Shown piece after piece: positions 60,768 to 64,000 of a stretch of DNA of 64,000 nt. A program made the translations under genes and the position numbers. The DNA comes from Halorubrum sp. DM2 (GTDB lineage Archaea > Halobacteriota > Halobacteria > Halobacteriales > Haloferacaceae). How positions within the stretch are numbered: the first letter of the stretch is position 1; each line of letters starts with the position of its first letter. A model generated the notes under the pieces. It did not search any database. It had not been told where the DNA came from and worked only from the letters and a program-made list of their open reading frames with translations. The stretch lies in the NCBI RefSeq assembly GCF_901686465.1, contig NZ_LR594487.1:1299650-1363649 (forward strand), given 5' to 3'.

Positions 60768-61522
60768 TCGTCTCCTCCCTCGTCGCGGAACGCGCCGAGC
60801 GCGAGCGACCAGTCGTACTCGCGGTACCGGACCCGCGACACGCCGTCGGGGTCGACGACGTCGTACTCGCGCAGGATCCGTCGAATGCCGCTCCGGCCGC
60901 CGAAGTCGCCCCGGTACCAGAGGAGGAGCCGCGGCACGTACGCGGTCCCGTCCTCGACGAGGGTCTCACTCCGGAGGTAGTTCTCGGTCGACGCGTCGAG
61001 GTCCGCGTCGACCGTCTCGGCGTCGTAGGCGGCGACCGCCGGACAGGAGGCAGCACCGCAGTTGAGCGCGAAGTGGACGCGGAAGTCCGGCTCCGCCACT
61101 CGATGCCGCCTGACGAACGCCGAAGGGAGCGGGTTCGGGACGTATCCGAGTCCGTACTTCCACTGCGAGCCGCGGAGGATCCCGTGTTCGATCGCATCGA
61201 GACTCAGGTCCTCGCCGGCCACGGTGACGATCGGCTCCGAAAAGAACCGGCGACGGCTCTCGAACCGGTCCGGTTCCGACAGTAGCGCGTCGCCCGTCGC
61301 AGCGTTGTACGCGTTCAGCCAGAAGGCGAGCCGCTCGTCCGGACCGAGGGCGTCCAAGTCGCTCTCCGAGAGATAGGCGAGACGAGTGCGCGCGTCCTCG
61401 CGCGCTGGATCGTGTTCCGAGCCGGCACGGACCGCGCGGAGGAACCGCTGCGAAGTCTCGACGGGGGCGGAATCGATCTCCGACGGCGGACCGGGGGCCG
61501 GCGTCGACTCGGACGCTGTCAT
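60764..61522 (-). CDS. DUF547-family protein
   Basis: The 252-residue protein has the DUF547 pattern: AFWLNAYNAATGDALL, an HGILRGSQWKYG segment and VHFALNCGAASCPAV with two cysteines and a Cys/His place typical of the family. DUF547 proteins are papain-like in fold by some proposals, but their role is unknown. It is translationally coupled to the small Cys-Cys membrane protein. ATG 61522 is preferred to an upstream arginine-rich extension. Confidence 0.82.
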   Translation of the reverse strand: MTASESTPAPGPPSEIDSAPVETSQRFLRAVRAGSEHDPAREDARTRLAYLSESDLDALGPDERLAFWLNAYNAATGDALLSEPDRFESRRRFFSEPIVTVAGEDLSLDAIEHGILRGSQWKYGLGYVPNPLPSAFVRRHRVAEPDFRVHFALNCGAASCPAVAAYDAETVDADLDASTENYLRSETLVEDGTAYVPRLLLWYRGDFGGRSGIRRILREYDVVDPDGVSRVRYREYDWSLALGAFRDEGGDE

Positions 61523-61621
61523 AGTCGGATCTCTCGGGCGGGAAGCGAAAAGCCGCTGCGGTTGGGCGCGGCACGCGGCAGACCGACCGAGCGTTATGTC
61601 GCGGGACCGCGTATGTACGGT

Positions 61622-62140
61622 ATGACCGACGCGACCGCCTCCTCCGAGCCGGTCCCCGACTTCGAACTGCCGAACGTCGCCGCCGGGCCGGACCCGTTTT
61701 CGCTGTCCGCGGCCGCCGCCGACTCGGACCTCGACGCTATTGTCCTGCTGTTCCAGCGGGACTACCACTGCGGGAACTGCCGGAAGCAGGTCCAGGCGAC
61801 CGCCGACCGGTACGACGAGTTCGAGGCGCTGAACGCGTCGGTCGTCTCGATCCTTCCGGAACCCGTGGAGCGGGCCGCCGAGTGGCAGGACTCTTATGAC
61901 CTCCCGTTCGCGCTACTCGCGGACCCGAACACCGACGTGAGCGACGCCTACGACCAGCCGGTGCGGTTCGGCGTCCTCGGCTCGCTCCACGACCTCGTCG
62001 GGCGGATGCCGGTCGCGATGGTCCTCGATGTCCGGTCCGGCGAGCCGGTCGTCGCGTACACGTACGAGGGGCGGATGCCCGCCGACCGCCCGGAGATCGA
62101 CGACCTGCTCGACGAGGTTCGGGCGTTGCGCGCCGACTGA
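61622..62140 (+). CDS. Peroxiredoxin-like protein (AhpC/TSA domain)
   Basis: The 172-residue protein has a thioredoxin-like fold with a CxxC in FQRDYHCGNCRKQVQ (Cys50, Cys53), followed by DSYDLPFALLADPN and a GMPV-like cis-Pro region (VGRMPVAMVLDV). The active site differs from true peroxiredoxins by having CxxC in place of a single peroxidatic Cys, so it may be a disulfide reductase. ATG 61613 is a possible alternative start. A UbiA gene starts three bases after its stop. Confidence 0.8.
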   Translation: MTDATASSEPVPDFELPNVAAGPDPFSLSAAAADSDLDAIVLLFQRDYHCGNCRKQVQATADRYDEFEALNASVVSILPEPVERAAEWQDSYDLPFALLADPNTDVSDAYDQPVRFGVLGSLHDLVGRMPVAMVLDVRSGEPVVAYTYEGRMPADRPEIDDLLDEVRALRAD

Positions 62141-62143
62141 CGG

Positions 62144-63064
62144 ATGTGCGAGTCCGACCGTCGCACCGTTCTCGTCGCGCTCTGGCGGATGTCCCGCCCC
62201 GCACAGATCGCGCTGATCGGGCTCGTGTACGCCCTCGGTGTCTCGATGGCGCTCGGTCGGGGCGCGACGGTCGACCTTGCGAATGTGGGTATCGGTCTAG
62301 CCGCGCTCGTCTCGGTCGCCGCGAGCGTCCACTACGCGAACGAGTACGCGGACGCTGAGACCGACGCGCTCACGGACCGCACCCCCTTCTCCGGCGGGAG
62401 TGGCGCGCTCGCCGAGACCGGTCTCCAGCGTCGCCTCGCGCTGTGCGCCGCGGTCGCGTCCGCCGCGATCGGTCTGTTGCTGCTCGCCTGGGCCGCGAGT
62501 CCGCTGGGCGGACGACCGCTGTCGACGGTTCACGCCGTCCTGCTCGGTGGGATCCTCCTCGTCGGCTGGCAGTACTCGGTCGGGCCGCTCCGGCTCGCGT
62601 GGCGCGGATTCGGCGAGATCACGAACGCCGCGCTCGGCGGGATCGCACTGCCGCTGTACGGGTTCGCGGTCGTCGCCGGCGAACTGACACTCGACGCCGC
62701 GCTCGCGACCGTTCCGTTCGCGCTCGTTGTGTTCGTGAACCTCCTGGAGACGCAGTGGCCGGACCGCCGGGCGGACGCCGCGGTCGGGAAGCAGACGCTC
62801 GCGACGCGGTGGTCACCCCGTCGACTTCGAGCGGTGTACGGGCTCGTAAGCCTCGCCGCCGCGGGATCCGGCGTCGCGCTCGCCGGTCGTGTGCTCCCGT
62901 CGGTCGTTGTGGTCGGAACGCTCGTTCCGATGGTCGGTCTAGTTCCCGGGTACCGGCGGTTCACGCGGCGGGAGGAACCACTGCCTGCGGTCGCGACGAT
63001 GGTGGTCACGGCCGCGACGACGACGGTCGCGTGGGGCGCGGTCGCCGCCGGACTCGTCGGCTGA
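62144..63064 (+). CDS. UbiA-family prenyltransferase
   Basis: The 306-residue membrane protein has about eight to nine transmembrane helices. It shows the first Asp-rich motif NEYADAETDALTD and a second WPDRRAD motif, which bind the prenyl diphosphate through Mg. It attaches isoprenoid chains in lipid, quinone or heme pathways; which one is not evident from sequence. It starts three bases after the peroxiredoxin-like gene, so the two are one operon. Confidence 0.88.
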   Translation: MCESDRRTVLVALWRMSRPAQIALIGLVYALGVSMALGRGATVDLANVGIGLAALVSVAASVHYANEYADAETDALTDRTPFSGGSGALAETGLQRRLALCAAVASAAIGLLLLAWAASPLGGRPLSTVHAVLLGGILLVGWQYSVGPLRLAWRGFGEITNAALGGIALPLYGFAVVAGELTLDAALATVPFALVVFVNLLETQWPDRRADAAVGKQTLATRWSPRRLRAVYGLVSLAAAGSGVALAGRVLPSVVVVGTLVPMVGLVPGYRRFTRREEPLPAVATMVVTAATTTVAWGAVAAGLVG

Positions 63065-63103
63065 CTCGGCCGTCGTCGGCCGAACGTCCACTTGCTCGAC
63101 GAC

Positions 63104-64000
63104 TCAGGGGAGTTTTCGACCGACCGCGGTCGACAGCCGGTTCCGAACGGCCTGCCGGTCGGGGAGCGACGGGAGCGTCGCCGAGAGCGCGCCGACGAGT
63201 CCGCCCCACAGGAGGTGACCGACGAGCGAGGCCGCGTTCAGGTTCGGGAGCGGCGTCGCGACACCCACGGCGTTCAACCAGAGGCTCATGACGACGCCGG
63301 CCATGACGAACCATAGGAAGAGCCCGTAGGCGATCCCCGCGGCGACGGTAGCGCCGACGGAGTCACCGAGGAGATCGTCCGGCACCTCCGACCGAGCGAC
63401 GGTGAACACCGTCGCGAACACGGCGCTGTGGAACAGGTGCGCGACCCATCCGACCGACGAGACGGAAGCCCCGTACAGCGCGCCGATCACAGGTAGCGTT
63501 CCGGTCGTCGCCTGGAAGAAGGCCCCCATCGCGACGCCGGCCGCCAGCCCGATACCGAGCGTCCGCCACAGCGTCCCGCTCGCGAGCCCCGGGGCGTCCC
63601 CGCTCGCCGCGTTCCGACTGCTCCGCGGGAGCAACACCCGGACCGTCGTTTCCTTGTCGGTCGCGTCGACGACCACCTCACCGCCGTATCTGGCTACGAG
63701 GAGCCGCAGGACCGGGACGCCGTAGTCCACGTCGTTCCGCTCCTGTTCGGGGACCCCTTCGACGAGCACCTCGCGTTCGCGGTCGCTGAGCCACGCTCCG
63801 GGGGCGGTGACGGACAACTCCACGAGTCGGTCCCGGACATCGACTGCGAGGGGGCCGGCACCCCCGTCCGCCCAGTCGGGAAGCGCCGCGAGCTCGTCGA
63901 GCAGCCGGTCGAAGTACCGGTCGGCCCTGATCGTCACCGACGGGGGTGACTCCGCCGACTCGACGCGGGCGGTCCGTTCCGCGTGTCGCCGTATCGCCTC
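63104..64000 (-). CDS. Histidine kinase-like protein with C-terminal membrane domain (5' end outside the window)
   Basis: The frame stays open to the right edge of the window, so the gene is partial and the GTG at 63937 is probably not the start. The visible N-terminal part looks like the ATPase domain of a histidine kinase: a helix DRYFDRLLDELAALPDW, a LSDREREVLVEG segment and YGVPVLRLLVARYGGEVVV like the G2 box. A C-terminal membrane part of about 140 residues with four helices follows (GLFLWFVMAGVVMSL, AASLVGHLLWGGLVGAL). The kinase-to-membrane order is reversed from the usual. Glycine positions in the G box are partly lost (YGVPVL), so activity is uncertain. Confidence 0.65.
   Translation of the reverse strand, partial: EAIRRHAERTARVESAESPPSVTIRADRYFDRLLDELAALPDWADGGAGPLAVDVRDRLVELSVTAPGAWLSDREREVLVEGVPEQERNDVDYGVPVLRLLVARYGGEVVVDATDKETTVRVLLPRSSRNAASGDAPGLASGTLWRTLGIGLAAGVAMGAFFQATTGTLPVIGALYGASVSSVGWVAHLFHSAVFATVFTVARSEVPDDLLGDSVGATVAAGIAYGLFLWFVMAGVVMSLWLNAVGVATPLPNLNAASLVGHLLWGGLVGALSATLPSLPDRQAVRNRLSTAVGRKLP

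Overview
The window is haloarchaeal DNA (class Halobacteria). Evidence: most predicted proteins are strongly acidic, third codon positions are GC-rich, many genes look leaderless with an archaeal TATA-like box 25-30 bases upstream, secreted proteins carry twin-arginine/lipobox signals, and several families (ParA with a small basic partner, halobacterial tyrosine recombinase, soluble transducer-like protein, UbiA, TauE/SafE, DUF6789-like membrane proteins) are typical of halophilic archaea. The genus cannot be fixed from the sequence alone; no rRNA or tRNA gene was seen.

Region 1 (about 1-13,830) looks like an integrated plasmid or other mobile element: a SWIM zinc-finger protein, a ribbon-helix-helix protein, an AT-rich repeat zone (a 137-base-periodic array and a 66-base tandem repeat), a very large HerA/VirD4-like ATPase, a divergent 309-residue protein that seems to share the ATPase's C-terminal module, a ParA partition operon with a 9-base-periodic repeat zone, an HTH-PIN pair and a tyrosine recombinase. 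Intergenic stretches are AT-rich and contain eroded coding remnants.

Region 2 (about 13,830-25,700) holds an IS4-type transposase whose start overlaps a glutaredoxin-like gene, a mercuric reductase with a divergent HxlR-type regulator, a PAS histidine kinase, a cytosolic chemoreceptor-like protein, a glucoamylase, a thioredoxin, an atypical flavin disulfide reductase and several zinc microproteins.

Region 3 (about 25,700-45,000) is metabolic and accessory: two different enzymes each fused to an N-terminal Rieske domain (FMN glutamate-synthase type and thiamine-diphosphate type), a DUF6789-TauE pair, a duplicated pair of winged-helix regulators around a membrane protein, an ATP-grasp/retropepsin fusion next to an M14-like deacylase, a cupredoxin-containing lipoprotein, an aldehyde dehydrogenase and an NAD(P)HX epimerase.

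Region 4 (about 45,000-64,000) is a sulfur and thiol island. It has DsrE proteins, two beta-propeller proteins and a rhodanese-fold lipoprotein, a YeeE/TsuA-type thiosulfate transporter, rhodanese and TusA, and a set that resembles the mycobacterial CysM-CysO-MoeZ-Mec route to cysteine: a cysteine synthase homologue, a CysO-like ubiquitin-fold carrier ending in GGR rather than GG, an E1-like adenylyltransferase and a JAMM protease. Beyond it lie a dihydrolipoamide-dehydrogenase-like reductase, two more TauE/SafE exporters, two peroxiredoxins and a UbiA prenyltransferase. Inverted repeats with GGTAAC/GTTACC-type half-sites sit before the TusA, thioredoxin and DUF6789/TauE genes and may mark a common thiol or sulfur regulon. 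The inferred flow is thiosulfate uptake, transfer to rhodanese/TusA, loading of the carrier as a thiocarboxylate, cysteine synthesis, and export of excess sulfite or other sulfur anions; this flow is inference.
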